This document shows, piece after piece, positions 10,894 to 21,072 of a stretch of 64,000 bases of DNA. Each line of letters begins with the position of its first letter. The stretch's first letter is position 1. The notes beneath the pieces were generated by a model. That model was given only the letters and a program-made list of their open reading frames with translations. It did not search any database and was not told the DNA's origin. Origin of the DNA: Apodemus sylvaticus (Eukaryota; Chordata; Mammalia; Rodentia; Muridae); the NCBI RefSeq assembly GCF_947179515.1, contig NC_067472.1, positions 78,671,766 to 78,735,765 of the forward strand, in the 5' to 3' direction. Both the position numbers and the translations under genes were made by a program.

Positions 10894-11262
10894 CTGGACC
10901 TGCAGACACAGGCACAGACCTGGACCTGCAGACACAGCCACAGACCTGGACCTGCAGACACAGGCACAGACCTGGACCTGCAGACACAGGCACAGACCTG
11001 GACCTGCAGACACAGGCACAGACCTGGACCTGCAGACACAGGCACAGACCTGGACCTGCAGACACAGGCACAGACCTGGACCTGCAGACACAGACACAGA
11101 CCTGGACCTGCAGACACAGCCACAGACCTGGACCTGCAGACACAGACACAGACCTGGACCTGCAGACACAGCCACAGACCTGGACCTGCAGACACAGCCA
11201 CAGACCTGGACCTGCAGACACAGCCACAGACCTGGACCTGCAGACACAGCCACAGACCTGGC
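10894..11262. repeat. 26-bp minisatellite, about 14 copies
   Basis: The unit CTGGACCTGCAGACACAGGC+ACAGAC (26 bp) repeats with few changes, mainly GGC/GCC/GAC at one position. The unit has no stop in any frame and 26 is not a multiple of 3, so long repetitive frames appear in several frames of both strands; these are not genes. Each unit carries CTGCAG. Confidence 0.97.
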
Positions 11263-11562
11263 CTCAGGTTTTCCGGGGTGGTGTTGGGGGGTGTTCAATC
11301 CATTCATCCGTTGGTCCGAATCATGTGCTTTTCCTAAAGATGCGTGAACAAATGCCTATTCACCCCAGAGAGTATACAGAATACAGACCAAATAAACAAC
11401 TTACCCACCCAAATCCAGTGTGGTGAACCAATGAGTTTATACTCTTGATGAATCAAAAAATAGCTGTGGTCCACATCAGCATGGGAGCCGCACATTGGCT
11501 GGATGCTCCCAGGAACGCTCCTCTTTCAGACATTTCTCATTACACATTTATACAACCTTGCA

Positions 11563-11654
11563 GGGGTGGGAGATAGGGAGTTGGGGGATGGGGAGGCAGG
11601 GAATAGGGGATGGGGGATGGGGGATGGAGGGATGGGGGTGGGGGGATGGGGGTG
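11563..11654 (+). repeat. (GGGGAT)n-like G-rich tandem repeat
   Basis: Runs of GGG/GGGG separated by AT or AT-G occur more than ten times, so the plus strand could form G-quadruplexes. Confidence 0.85.
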
Positions 11655-12300
11655 TTCCAGATGGGAAACTTGAGTTTCCAGGAGGGAATGTTTCCACTGA
11701 GAGAAATTAGTAGTTGCTTTGGCCTGCATTCAGGCAGCCGTACATCCTGTAGGAATGCACACATAGCAAAATCACTCATAGGTGGGAACTGTCCGGTAGA
11801 GAGCGACCCGGATGGGCCAGGTTACTAAGGATTCCTGAGGGACACCCCCAGGGAACCCCCTCTAGGCTCTGCCTCACCTCCCAATAGAGCAACCCTGGGG
11901 GCCAAGCCTGTAAGAGTTGATCTTTTCCAGATAGTTAAGATCTAAATTAGAGTGTCCCCGAGCTCTGATCCAGCCCTGATGAAGCTGCGCTCACAGCCCT
12001 TAATTACAAAGCTGAAGGAATGTCTCTGTCACCGAGGGAGTTGGCATGCAGCTCAGCACTGACCTAGAGGCCAGAGGGTAAAGGATGAGTGCACAGCAAG
12101 GACGCGGCGCCGCTGTGTTTGTTTATTGTGTTTTCAGTTCCTAAAGACATTAAGGAGGGACTCATCAGGTGGAAATCATCAAAATGAACAATTGCAGTGG
12201 AGAAGAAGAGAGGGTGTTCTGCGGAATGCCCTGCTACCCCAACCCAGCACACGGGAGAGTCGTGAGTTCCAGGCTACCTCACAAAGGGGGTACAGGGGTA
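11655..12300. other. Unique intergenic sequence
   Basis: No repeat or coding signal recognised. Confidence 0.3.
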
Positions 12301-12304
12301 AAGG

Positions 12305-12509
12305 TGGGATGGAGAGATGGCTTAAGGGTTAAGAGCACTGCCTGCTCCTTCAGAGAACCTGGGTTCAATTCCCAGCACCAACAGCAGCTCACAGCCATCA
12401 GTAACTCCTGTTCTAGATCGAGTGACCTTGTCTGGTCTCTGTGGGCACCAGGCACACAGTGTACATTCAGACACGAGACTCACACACAGAAAAGAAAAAT
12501 AAATAAATC
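12305..12509 (+). repeat. B3-type SINE
   Basis: 'ggatggagagatggcttaagggttaagagcactgcctgctcc' then 'gggttcaattcccagcacc' and an (AAAT) tail. Confidence 0.85.
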
Positions 12510-12511
12510 AC

Positions 12512-12661
12512 CGCCGGGTGGTGGTGGTGCACACCTTTAATCCCAGAACTTGGGAGGCAGAGACAGGCAGATTTCTGAGTTCAAGACCAGCCTGGTCTAC
12601 AGAGTGAGTTCCAGGACAACCAGGGCTACACAGAGAAATCCTGTCTCAAAAAAACCCAAAA

Positions 12662-12704
<43 letters not shown>

Positions 12705-12705
12705 A
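12512..12705 (+). repeat. B1 SINE with (AAAT)n tail
   Basis: Full B1 from 'gccgggtggtggtggtgcac' to 'cctgtctcaaaaaaaccc', then about 11 AAAT units at 12659-12705. Confidence 0.92.
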
Positions 12706-12744
12706 AAGTTTGAAATAAAGGAAAAAGAGTAAAGTGCATATTTT

Positions 12745-12998
12745 CTTTTTTTTCAAGGCAGGTTTTCTCTGTAGGCCCTGTTGTTCTGGAACTCACTCTG
12801 CAGACCAGGCTCGCTTCAGAGATCTGCCTGCCCCTGCTGGGATTAAAGATGTGCACTATGACCAGATTTGCACTCCAGAAGAGGGCATCATATTTTGCTG
12901 TGGATGGTTGTGAGCTACTTTGTGGTTGCTGGGATTTGAACTCAGGACCTTCAGAATAGCAGTCAGTGCTCTTAACCTCTGAGCCATCTCTCCAGCCC
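12745..12998 (-). repeat. Reverse B1 fragment joined to a reverse B2 fragment
   Basis: B1 part at 12745-12870 ('caaggcaggttttctctgtaggccctg'); B2 part at about 12876-12998 ('ccagaagagggcatcatatt' to 'gagccatctctccagcc'). Confidence 0.75.
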
Positions 12999-12999
12999 T

Positions 13000-13815
13000 G
13001 CACCTATATTTTTAAAGCTTTGTTTTATTTTAATTATGTATATGCCTGTGTGTCTGTGTGTTGGTCTGTACAGATGAGAAAGGGAGAAAAGCTTAACCTG
13101 AGCTGAGGCTGAACTGGGCCGCTTTGAGGTAGGGGGAGAGTTTGGTGGCCCCACCAGGTGCCAAGAGACTCTGCCATCCCAGAACTCCGATGGCGAGATG
13201 CTAACGGCGAATGCTGAGCCCTGAAGGTGAGGAGTGTAACCGGAACTCTGATCTAGAGCAGATTTTCTCTCTGAAGATAGGATTCTTTTTCTTTATTAAC
13301 TTTGTGCATGCACATGCATGTACATGTGTGTGTGTGTGTGTGCTCCTGGAGACAGAAGAGGGCATCAGATCCCCTGGAACTGGAGTTACAGGTCCCAACA
13401 TCTGCTAAAGCACGCTCATCGCTGCTCATGACGGCCGTGCCTTCTCTGGCTGATGTGTCTCCTCATCTGTGTTCTTACTCATTTCTCCCTTACTGAGCTC
13501 TGTATATGCTGTAGCCCATGTTCTCAGTTTTAGAATATAATGATGGTTCTAGGGATAGTCCTTGGAAGTCATCAGGAGGATCACACACTCATCCTTGACT
13601 GTATCCAGCCAAGCACACAGCCCTTGGCCATCTACTGGGTTGCAGCTCTGGTTAAGTTTTCTATCCTTTTTAAACAAATGCACAAACCAACACACAGGCA
13701 GAAGATATACATAATTAACTGATGGTGAGAAATGCCTGTTCCCTAGCTCATGCATGAGTCAGAGACAGAACGAAAACCTCTCCCTTCCATCCCCTGTCTC
13801 TCACACTTTTTCTTC
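13000..13815. other. Mostly unique intergenic sequence with short (GT)n tracts
   Basis: Contains a short GT/CATG run at 13306-13342 and a B3-like scrap ('agacagaagagggcatcagatcccctggaactgg') at about 13350-13400. No gene seen. Confidence 0.35.
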
Positions 13816-13819
13816 CTTT

Positions 13820-14150
13820 CTTTCCTTTGACAGGGTCTTACTAAGTAGCCCAGGCTGGCCTTGAACTTGGGATCTCCCACCTCAGCCTCCGGAGTGCTGA
13901 GATTTCAGGCTTGCCCCACCACCTCTGGCTCCTCCTCTTTTCTATTTAACAAGGAGCGGAGACTTCATCAAAGTCTCCTGTAGGCAACATTGTCTCCTTA
14001 GGACTCCATTGTCTACATTGTATTTATTTTCATGTTTCTGTTTTCTTCTGAGTCAGGTCTCAATGTGGTGTTGGTTAGCCTGGAAATCACAGAGATCCAC
14101 CTGCCTCAGCTTCCTGAGTGCTGGAACTAAGGCAGGCACTAGCATACCTG
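13820..14150 (-). repeat. Two old reverse B1-like fragments
   Basis: 13825-13930 ('gacagggtcttactaagtagcccaggctggccttgaacttggg') and 14050-14150 ('gagtcaggtctcaatgtggtgttggttagcc'). Confidence 0.55.
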
Positions 14151-14151
14151 G

Positions 14152-14193
<42 letters not shown>

Positions 14194-14194
14194 T
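14152..14194. repeat. (TTA)n microsatellite
   Basis: About 14 TTA units. Confidence 0.95.
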
Positions 14195-14276
14195 ATATTT
14201 TACTTGTAGCAAGTAATACTGGTAATACTGATTTTCATTTACAGAGGTCATACAAAAAGATTTACTTTAAAGCAAA

Positions 14277-15280
14277 TTTATTTAGCAAATAATAAAACAA
14301 AAGGTAAACTGATATGAAAACCTTCATACTTTTGACTGAAGTTTGGGAACTCAGATTTCCAGGGACTGAAGGGCCCAGTGCTTTTCCCCACTGCGAACCC
14401 CTCTCCTAAAGAAGTCAGCTGGTGCCATACAGATATTTGGGACTCCACGTCTATGGCAAGAATCTCTATAAGTAAGTCTGCCTCACAGCAAACCTGCCCC
14501 TCTGGACCACTCCAGCACGCTGCAGATAAGACGGCAAAGGCTCTGTTTGGAGAGCGTGCCTTCTCGGGGACAAGCTTCTTTCCCGTACTGGAACACACTC
14601 AGGTCTCGTTAGGCCAGGCTTTTCTTAACATGGAATAATAAAACTGCACTGTAGGATGTGTGACGCCATACGTCAAAGGGCAGAGGTGCCTACTGATCCT
14701 TTTTGAGTCTATATCCCAACTCCAGGCAAGAGACAGTCTCTCCAGCTCGGCTCAGCAAATTGCGTGTGGCCAAAGCCATGATTTGTATGGAATCAAAGAT
14801 TCCTCCTGGGTTTGTCTTCTGTGTTTTGCTGGAGGGCCTCACAGTGGCGGGAGAGAGTGGCTGGGCACAGATAGGGTTTGTGGCTCTGGAGAGTAAGATT
14901 CCTGCCATCTCCTGCCCACGTGACTGACGCTCATAACTACCAGCTCTGGGCTGTTGGTCAGCATCCCATACAGGGCCTCTTTATTTTGATAGGCTGTCGT
15001 AGGTAAGTTTGTACCCTGACGTGCCATCTTGAAGCCTTCTGGCCTATAGCCAACTAGCCTTGCCTTCAATTCTCAGAGTCTAGGCATTTTAACCTAAGCC
15101 GAACTTCAGGCAAGCCTTGGAGTGCAGGCTGTCCATACTCTTAGCCTGTCCACCAGCCAGGTGCAGAAGACAGAAATTTCCACACAAAAGGTCCTATCCA
15201 GCGCAAGGGTCAGGCCTAAGGCTGGAGCTGACCCCCGTAGCCCCTCAGAGGTGGGAGTTAGTCTTACAGGTTCTGAAGAT
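14277..15280 (-). other. C16orf54 3' UTR and downstream flank, with two candidate polyA signals
   Basis: The kilobase after the C16orf54 stop is SINE-free unique sequence, as expected for a 3' UTR. AATAAA occurs on the minus strand at 14985-14980 and again at 14282-14277. Either could end the transcript, and the sequence alone does not decide. Short open frames in both strands here look like chance. Confidence 0.45.
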
Positions 15281-15958
15281 TCAGAAACCCACACTGGTCC
15301 GGCCTTCCCTCTTCCAGAACGCCGAGATCTGTTCCAGGGTGACCCGGGGCTGGAGACCCCACTCAGCCTCAAGGCTCCCTTGCCTCAGCCTCCAAGCCCT
15401 GGGGCTCCCAACCTGCAAGCCAGCCTCTGGCATCGGCTCAGGCCCAACCCAGCTCACCGGGCCTGTGTCATGCGGCCTCTCCTCTTGGGTCTGAGGCCTC
15501 CAGAAGGTGCTCTGGGCTGGGACTTCTGGTGGAGTCTGAGGGACTAAAGAGCAGGGCGAAGCGTGTGGCAGTGAAGCGACTGGTGGAGCAGTTGCTCTGC
15601 CCTCCAAGGTGCCCCCGGGGGTTGGGGGATCTGGAGCCCTGTCCATCAGCAGAGGCATGGAGGAGCCGTACCAGTCCTCGAAGCGTTCCCGGGCGCTGCT
15701 CGTGGGCTCGATCCACAGCTCTCCTCCAGGGCGCCAGACGAGGGTGGGTGCACGCTGGCTGGGGTCTGGTTGCGGGCGGCGGAACAGGCGTTCGGCCAGT
15801 ACAGCAGTAGTTATGATGAAGAAGGCTGTGAGGGAGGCCAGGCCCAACATGATGGGGATACAAGGGCCGCAGGGGATCGCTAGCCACATTGCTGCCTCCG
15901 CTGTAGGCTCGGGGAGCCCCTCCTCGTGCCCCGAGGGCTGCTGGGGAGTCGCAGGCAT
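15281..15958 (-). CDS. C16orf54: C16orf54-like single-pass transmembrane protein (mouse AI467606), 225 aa
   Basis: The open frame reads from ATG at 15958-15956 to a stop at 15281. Residues 1-30 are a proline/glutamate-rich head. Residues about 34-56 form one hydrophobic span (from CIPIMLGLAS to TTAVLAE), followed by a basic RLFRR stop-transfer cluster. The rest is a proline-rich, probably cytoplasmic tail ending in LEQISAFWKREGRTSVGF. The transmembrane span, the APTLVWRPGGELWIEP block and the tail end match the human C16orf54 protein as I remember it; the length is about the same. The start is supported because a splice acceptor (pyrimidine run, then CAG) lies directly before the ATG, so the whole frame sits in the last exon behind a non-coding first exon. 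The human gene is expressed mainly in leukocytes; its molecular function is not established. The orientation relative to Zg16 matches human 16p11.2. There is no frameshift or truncation, so this looks like a working gene. Confidence 0.93.
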   Translation of the reverse strand: MPATPQQPSGHEEGLPEPTAEAAMWLAIPCGPCIPIMLGLASLTAFFIITTAVLAERLFRRPQPDPSQRAPTLVWRPGGELWIEPTSSARERFEDWYGSSMPLLMDRAPDPPTPGGTLEGRATAPPVASLPHASPCSLVPQTPPEVPAQSTFWRPQTQEERPHDTGPVSWVGPEPMPEAGLQVGSPRAWRLRQGSLEAEWGLQPRVTLEQISAFWKREGRTSVGF

Positions 15959-15978
15959 CTGGGAGACACAGTGGTGGA
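15959..15978 (-). other. Splice acceptor directly before the C16orf54 start codon
   Basis: On the minus strand the sequence runs CCACTGTGTCTCCCAG and then ATG. This fits a 3' splice site and means a 5' non-coding exon must lie further upstream (higher coordinates). I could not place that exon. Confidence 0.6.
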
Positions 15979-16029
15979 CTCAGAATAGGTGAGTCAGGGA
16001 ATGTCTCCACTGGGACAAGGAGAGGCACC

Positions 16030-17270
16030 AGTCAGAGGATATATCCTGGAAAGAGATGCACCACGGTTCTAACAACTTGACCACCTCACAGGATGAGACA
16101 GTGGTTAGACTGCACACCACTGGGACTGCAAATCCTTGGCCGTCTATTTAAACTGTAATTTAACTTGAGACCCTCAAAGACAGACTGGGAGTAGGGGTGC
16201 TGGATCTCTTTGCCCCTCTCTTTAGAGTGTGGCCACGCCGCCGACTACATCTTCCGTTCCTGCTTCCCGCTGTCAAATCTGCTCTTCTAACTGGCTTGTT
16301 GAGCATGGGTGGCAAAACTAGAGAGGAGCCAAGGGGACTTAGAGGGGACAACAGCAAACCAGGGGAGGCCGGAAAACAAGCCAGAGCTGGCGGAGGCTCC
16401 CCTGCGCGTTCACAAGCCTCACTTCCCCTCCCAGCCCCCTTCCTCCCCTCCCCCCTCCCCCATGACAGATCAAAAGTCTGAGGCTCTCAGATCTTGCCTG
16501 ACCCTCAAGTGAGAGAAGACTTGGGATGAGAGAACCCCCTTGCCGGCCCCTCCCTTCCGAATGTACCCAATCTTCCAGCCACCTTACCACTCTCCTGGGA
16601 GGCGGCCCAGCAGTTGCCACTGTTTTGCTTTTTGGTTGTACCAGGTCTGCGGCCCGGGACCTATCCAACTCGCCCGGCTCTGCCCAATCCCTGGCCTGTC
16701 TGCCTCCCTTGTTGGTATTTGCCTATTTGCCTACATCTCTGCCACCAGTCCCCCCATTTGCAGTTGCTTCTGCACCCCTCACCTCACCTGTCACCTTGAG
16801 TCAATCTTGGATTTCTCCGTCTTCGGAGCCCAGTGCATGCCGGGAGGGTGTGTATGTGCACAGCTATCTGAGAGGCCTTGGAGGGCTGGCCTCAGAAGAA
16901 GGCGGAAGGGAGGCTACCACCTGTTGCTGGGCGACTGTGCCCCAACTTTTCCTGCCCCCACAGAGTGTTTCCAAGGCAACCTGGGGATGTGGTCAGTGTG
17001 GCGAAGAACCACTTCCTGAGTACGGTGGAGCCAGAGCGAACAGCTGCTCTGCTCAAGTCGGTCTCACCCCACAGGCAAGACCCAGACCCCAGTGCGGTCA
17101 CCTTCTCGCCCCACAGGCAGGGCCCAAACCCAGGGGAGAGGAAGATTACAAAGACCGGCTCAGGGGGGCTCCCAGAGCGCTGTGGTGTATCCCTCTGTCT
17201 GCTTTGAGGGTGCCCTGTCCCTGCACTTCCGTTTATCCCCTGCACCCCTTTCATCTAGCTGTGTTGTACT
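16030..17270 (-). promoter_or_regulatory. Upstream region of C16orf54, probable promoter and first exon
   Basis: About 1.2 kb of repeat-free, fairly GC-rich sequence lies upstream of the C16orf54 coding exon. On the minus strand, AGGGGAAGTG at 16429-16420 resembles a PU.1/ETS site and GGAACGGAAG at 16260-16251 a second ETS site. Such sites are common at TATA-less leukocyte promoters. The transcription start is inferred only. The 262-aa plus-strand frame at 16526-17314 shows no family features and runs into an old B1; I treat it as chance. Confidence 0.4.
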
Positions 17271-17274
17271 TTTG

Positions 17275-17390
17275 TTTTGTTTTGTTTTGTTTTGTTCCAG
17301 ACAGAGACTTTTAAGATGTAGCCCAGGTTGGCCCCAAATCCTCCCATGTTTAGCTTTCGGAGTGCTGGTTTCAGTCCTAGGCCACCATGG
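17275..17390 (-). repeat. Old reverse B1 with (GTTTT)n tail
   Basis: (GTTTT)n at 17272-17297, then 'agacagagacttttaagatgtagcccaggttgg' and 'ctttcggagtgctgg'. Confidence 0.6.
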
Positions 17391-17479
17391 CCAAAGTCAT
17401 CTCTCCATTACTTCTGATCCTAACAGTGTAAGTACTATGAGAGTAATTGTTACACGCATTGTTTAGGCCGCCTTTACAT

Positions 17480-17745
17480 GTTGTGAATGTAGTGTCTGCA
17501 TATGTGTGTGCAGACCAGAGTCAGGTCTACTTAATTGCCTTCCACCCTATTATTTCATGTGTTTGGGTGTTTAGCTCACCTGTGTGTATTTTCACCACAA
17601 GCATGCCTAGAGTTCAGGGACCGGAAGGGGACGGCAGAGCTCATGGAAGTTGATTGACAGACAGTTTTGGGTCACTTGACTCAAAGTGGGACTTGAACCC
17701 AGCACTCTGCAAGAACATCAAAAGTATCTTTCCAGCTCCCACCTA
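17480..17745 (-). repeat. Old B3-like SINE
   Basis: 'gcagaccagagtcaggtctacttaattgcc' and 'gtgggacttgaacccagcactctgcaagaacatcaaaagtatctttccagctccc' follow a diverged reverse B3/B4. Confidence 0.5.
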
Positions 17746-17761
17746 ATTTTTAAAAGACAGC

Positions 17762-17802
17762 CTCTCTCTCTCTCTGTTTGTCTGTCTGTCTCTGTCTCTC
17801 TG

Positions 17803-17836
<34 letters not shown>

Positions 17837-17864
17837 TGTCTGTCTCTTTCTCTCTCTCTCTCCT
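17762..17864. repeat. (TCTG/TC)n pyrimidine-rich tract
   Basis: About 100 bp of mixed TCTC, TCTG and CTGTC words. Confidence 0.95.
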
Positions 17865-18371
17865 TCCCCAGTGCTGAGATTACAGGAGCTCACTGCGGTG
17901 CCCATAGCTTTGAAGCCGGCGCTAAGGGCTGAGCTCAGGTCCTGGTGCCCGTTGGACAGCACTGCCACACGGAGCCATCTCCCAGCCTTTGCTCCCTCTT
18001 TCTTCTCTTTCTTTTTTATTGGGTGAGGGGTTTGTTTGCTTCTGGGTCATGCTCACGCTAGGCAAGCTTTTTGCCCCAATTCTTCACCACCAGCATTTCA
18101 ACATACATCCTTTTCATTCGTTTCGAGACACAGTTTCACTATGTATCATTTCCACCTTGAAATGCTTGATACAGACTACATTGTCTTCCAAATTCTGTCT
18201 GACAGTCTTCTGGCCACCTCCCTGGTGCTGGGGACTCTGTCAGTACACCTGCTCAGGACACCTGCTCAGTACACCTACCTACCTGCTCAGTACACCTCGT
18301 CAACTCTTGGGTTTTTTTCCCCCACATACTCAACTCTTTCCATTTTTATTCACATTAAAAAGTTATTTATT

Positions 18372-19226
18372 GGGCTGGTGAGATGGCTAAGTGAGTAAGA
18401 GCACTGACTGCTCTTTCGAAGGTCCTGAGTTCAAATCCCAGCAACTACATGGCGGCTCAAAACTATCCGTAATGAGATCTGATGCCCTCTTCTGGTGTGT
18501 CTGAATACAGCTACAATGTACTCACTATATTTTTTTTTAAATTTTTTTATTCGATATAATTTATTTACATTTCAAATGATTTCCCCTTTTCTAGCCCCCC
18601 CACTCCCCGAAAGTCCCGTAAGCCCCCTTCTCTTCCCCTGTCCTCCCACCCACCCCTTCCCACTTCCCCGTTCTGGTTTTGCTGAATACTGCTTCACTGA
18701 GTCTTTCCAGGACCAGGGGCCACTCCTCCTTTCTTCTTGTACCTCATTTGATGTGTGGATTATGTTTTGGGTATTCCAGTTTTCTAGGTTAATATCCACT
18801 TATTAGTGAGTGCATACCATGATTCACCTTTTGAGACTGGGTTACCTCACTGAGTATGATATTCTCTAGCTCCATCCATTTGCCTAAGAATTTCATGAAT
18901 TCGTTGTTTCTAATGGCTGAATAGTACTCCATTGTGTAGATATACCACATTTTTTGCATCCACTCTTCTGTTGAGGGATACCTGGGTTCTTTCCAGCATC
19001 TGGCAATTATAAATAGGGCTGCTATGAACATAGTAGAACATGTATCCTTATTACATGGTGGGGAGTCTTCTGGGTATATGCCCAGGAGTGGTATAGCAGG
19101 ATCTTCTGGAAGTGAGGTGCCCAGTTTTCGGAGGAACTGCCAGACTGCTTTCCAGAGTGGTTGTACCAATTTGCAACCCCACCAGCAGTGTACTCACTAT
19201 ATTAATAAATAAATCTTTTTTAAAAA
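18372..19226 (+). repeat. B2 SINE split by an L1 insertion
   Basis: The B2 runs from 18372 ('gggctggtgagatggctaagtgag') to 18531, is interrupted, and resumes at 19204 with its AATAAATAAATC tail. The interruption duplicated 15 bp of the B2. Confidence 0.93.
18532..19188 (-). mobile_element. 5'-truncated L1 (ORF2 end and 3' UTR) with 15-bp target-site duplication
   Basis: Read on the minus strand, 19169-18789 encodes the C-terminal end of the L1 ORF2 protein (LVQPLW-like start, GTSLPEDPAIPLLGIYPED, ends in HSLISGY), then about 260 bp of 3' UTR and a tail. TGTACTCACTATATT flanks it at 18517-18531 and 19189-19203. Only about 0.65 kb of a 6-7 kb element remains, so it is immobile. Confidence 0.95.
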
Positions 19227-19238
19227 GTTATTTATTAA

Positions 19239-19407
19239 GCCAGGTGCTGGTGGCAAATGCCTTAAATCCCAGCAATCTAGAGGCAGAGGCAGGGGTTTCT
19301 AAGTTTGAAGGCAGCCTGGTCTACAGAGTGAGTTCCAGGACAGCCAAAGATAACAAGAGAAACCCTGTCTCAAAAAACAAACAAACAAACAAACAAACAA
19401 ACAAAAA
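19239..19407 (+). repeat. B1 SINE with (AAAC)n tail
   Basis: 'gccaggtgctggtggcaaatgccttaaatcccagc' to 'aaccctgtctcaaaaaacaaac', with about 7 CAAA units. Confidence 0.88.
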
Positions 19408-19424
19408 CCCAAAGAAACAGAAGA

Positions 19425-19610
19425 AGGAGGAAGAGGAGGAGGAGGAAAAAGAAATCGGTCAAGATGGAGCCCAGTATGGCAGCACATACCAGTTATCCTG
19501 GCATTTGGGCAACAGGCAAGATCACCAGGTGTTTAAGACCAACCCACTCTGTCCAGCATGTTCCAGCATAGCTAAGGCTACAGAGCAAGAGTCTGTCAGC
19601 AAATGATAGA
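19425..19610 (+). repeat. (GGA)n-rich tract and an old B1-like fragment
   Basis: 'gaaggaggaagaggaggaggaggaaaaag' at 19422-19450, then a diverged B1 ('ccagtatggcagcacataccagttatcctggcatttggg'). Confidence 0.55.
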
Positions 19611-19849
19611 AACAAAAAGGTCAAGACAGCAAGCTTTGCTTGTATGTGAGGAAAGAATGTTTATAATTTTAAAAAATTCAAAGAGAAAAAAACCAAGCTC
19701 TGATCCCAGTCCTTAGGAGGCAAGAAGGAAGATTGACAGCCTGGGCTATGGAGGATTGACATCCTGGGCTATAAAGCAAGACCCTGACCCAAAAGCAAAT
19801 GGGCAGACAAAATTCTAAATAAGTGAATGAATAAAACCTGAAGTTTTAA

Positions 19850-19975
19850 TATTTTTTTCTGACACTGGGTCTCTGTAGCTCAAGCTGGCCTCTAACTTGC
19901 TAAGTAGCTTGACTTCTGACCCTCCTGCCTCTACCTTTTAAATGCTGGGGTGCAGGTGTGTGAAGCCACATCTTG
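19850..19975 (-). repeat. Old reverse B1-like SINE
   Basis: 'ctgacactgggtctctgtagctcaagctggcctctaacttgc' and 'aatgctggggtgcaggtgtgtg'. Confidence 0.55.
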
Positions 19976-20354
19976 TTTACTTAATGCTGGGACTTGAACC
20001 AAGAGGTTGGTGTACAGTAGGCAAGATGAGCTACATCCCCATTGTCTTTTAAATACTATTTTATCCTAAGATAAAGACAAACTTCTAGAAGAGAAAGATC
20101 AGACATAATTTTGCTGTTGAATCAGGCTATTTTGATTCTTATTTTCCATTGCTTAAGTTAAAAAGTTTAGCAGTTTTTACTGATTATTTTTAAGAAAGAA
20201 AAAGAAAAAAGCATTATCATATGATCCGGGGATTCCATGTATACACACACACACACACATAAGCATACACACTATACTGATATAGATACAGGCAGAACAC
20301 TCATAATCATAAAATAAAAATGAAGAAGAAAAGTAATTTTTTAAAAGTGTAGTT

Positions 20355-20465
20355 CAGAACTGGACATAGTGACAAATGCCTGCAATTCCAGCACTGGGGA
20401 GGCTGAAGCATGAGGATCACAAGCTTCCGGCCTCACTGATCTATACAGTTAGACTCTGTCTTTTT
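20355..20465 (+). repeat. Old B1-like SINE
   Basis: 'ggacatagtgacaaatgcctgcaattccagcactggggaggctgaagcatgagg'. Confidence 0.6.
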
Positions 20466-20466
20466 C

Positions 20467-20660
20467 TTTTCTTTTCTTTTTAAAGATTTATTTATTTATT
20501 ATATGTAAGTACACTGTAGCCGTCTTCAGACACCCCAGAAGAAGGGGTCAGATCTCATTACAGATGGTTGTGAGCCACCATGTGGTTGCCAGGATTTGAA
20601 CTTGAGACCTTTGGAAGAGCACTCAGTGTTCTTAACCACTGAGCCATCTCTCCAAACCTT
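20467..20660 (-). repeat. B2 SINE
   Basis: Reverse B2 from '(T)aaagatttatttatttattatatg' to 'gagccatctctccaaacc'. Confidence 0.92.
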
Positions 20661-20939
20661 CTTTTCTTTCTTTTTTTCTTTCTTTCTTTCTTTTTTTCTT
20701 TTTGGTTTTTTGGATTTGGTTTTTTCTTTTTTTGTTGTTGTTTTGTTTTGTTTTTTCGATTTTGGTTTTTTTCGAGACAGGGTTTCTCTGTGTCGCCTTG
20801 GCTGTCCTGGAACTCACTCTGTAGACCAGGCTGGCCTCGAACTCAGAAACCCGCCTGCCTCTACCTCCTAGAGTGCTGGGATTACAGACGTGCGCCACTA
20901 CCGCCCGGCTCCTTCCTTTCTTTTCTTTTCTTTTTTTTA

Positions 20940-20972
<33 letters not shown>
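20661..20972 (-). repeat. T-rich tract, reverse B1 and (GT)n
   Basis: TTTC/TTTG-rich DNA 20661-20755, a well-conserved reverse B1 20756-20910 ('tttttcgagacagggtttctctgtgt' to 'ccgcccggct'), T-rich spacer, and (GT)n 20943-20972. Confidence 0.9.
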
Positions 20973-20976
<4 letters not shown>

Positions 20977-21072
20977 ATAAGAGGATGGTTTGCAGAAGTT
21001 GGTTCTTTCCTTCCACACTGTCAGTCCTGGGGATTGATCTCTGGTAGTGAGACTTGGAGGGGAGCGCTCTGT

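Noticed and set aside
10853..11347. Long repetitive frames of 103-156 aa on both strands
   Set aside because: They arise from a 26-bp tandem repeat with no stop in any frame; no start context, splice site or protein family supports them.
15468..16028. 186-aa minus-strand frame overlapping C16orf54
   Set aside because: It is the shifted frame of the real gene; only the 225-aa frame has the membrane span and matches the human protein.
16526..17314. 262-aa plus-strand frame opposite the C16orf54 upstream region
   Set aside because: It has no known domain, lies in GC-rich DNA where chance frames are long, and ends inside an old B1.
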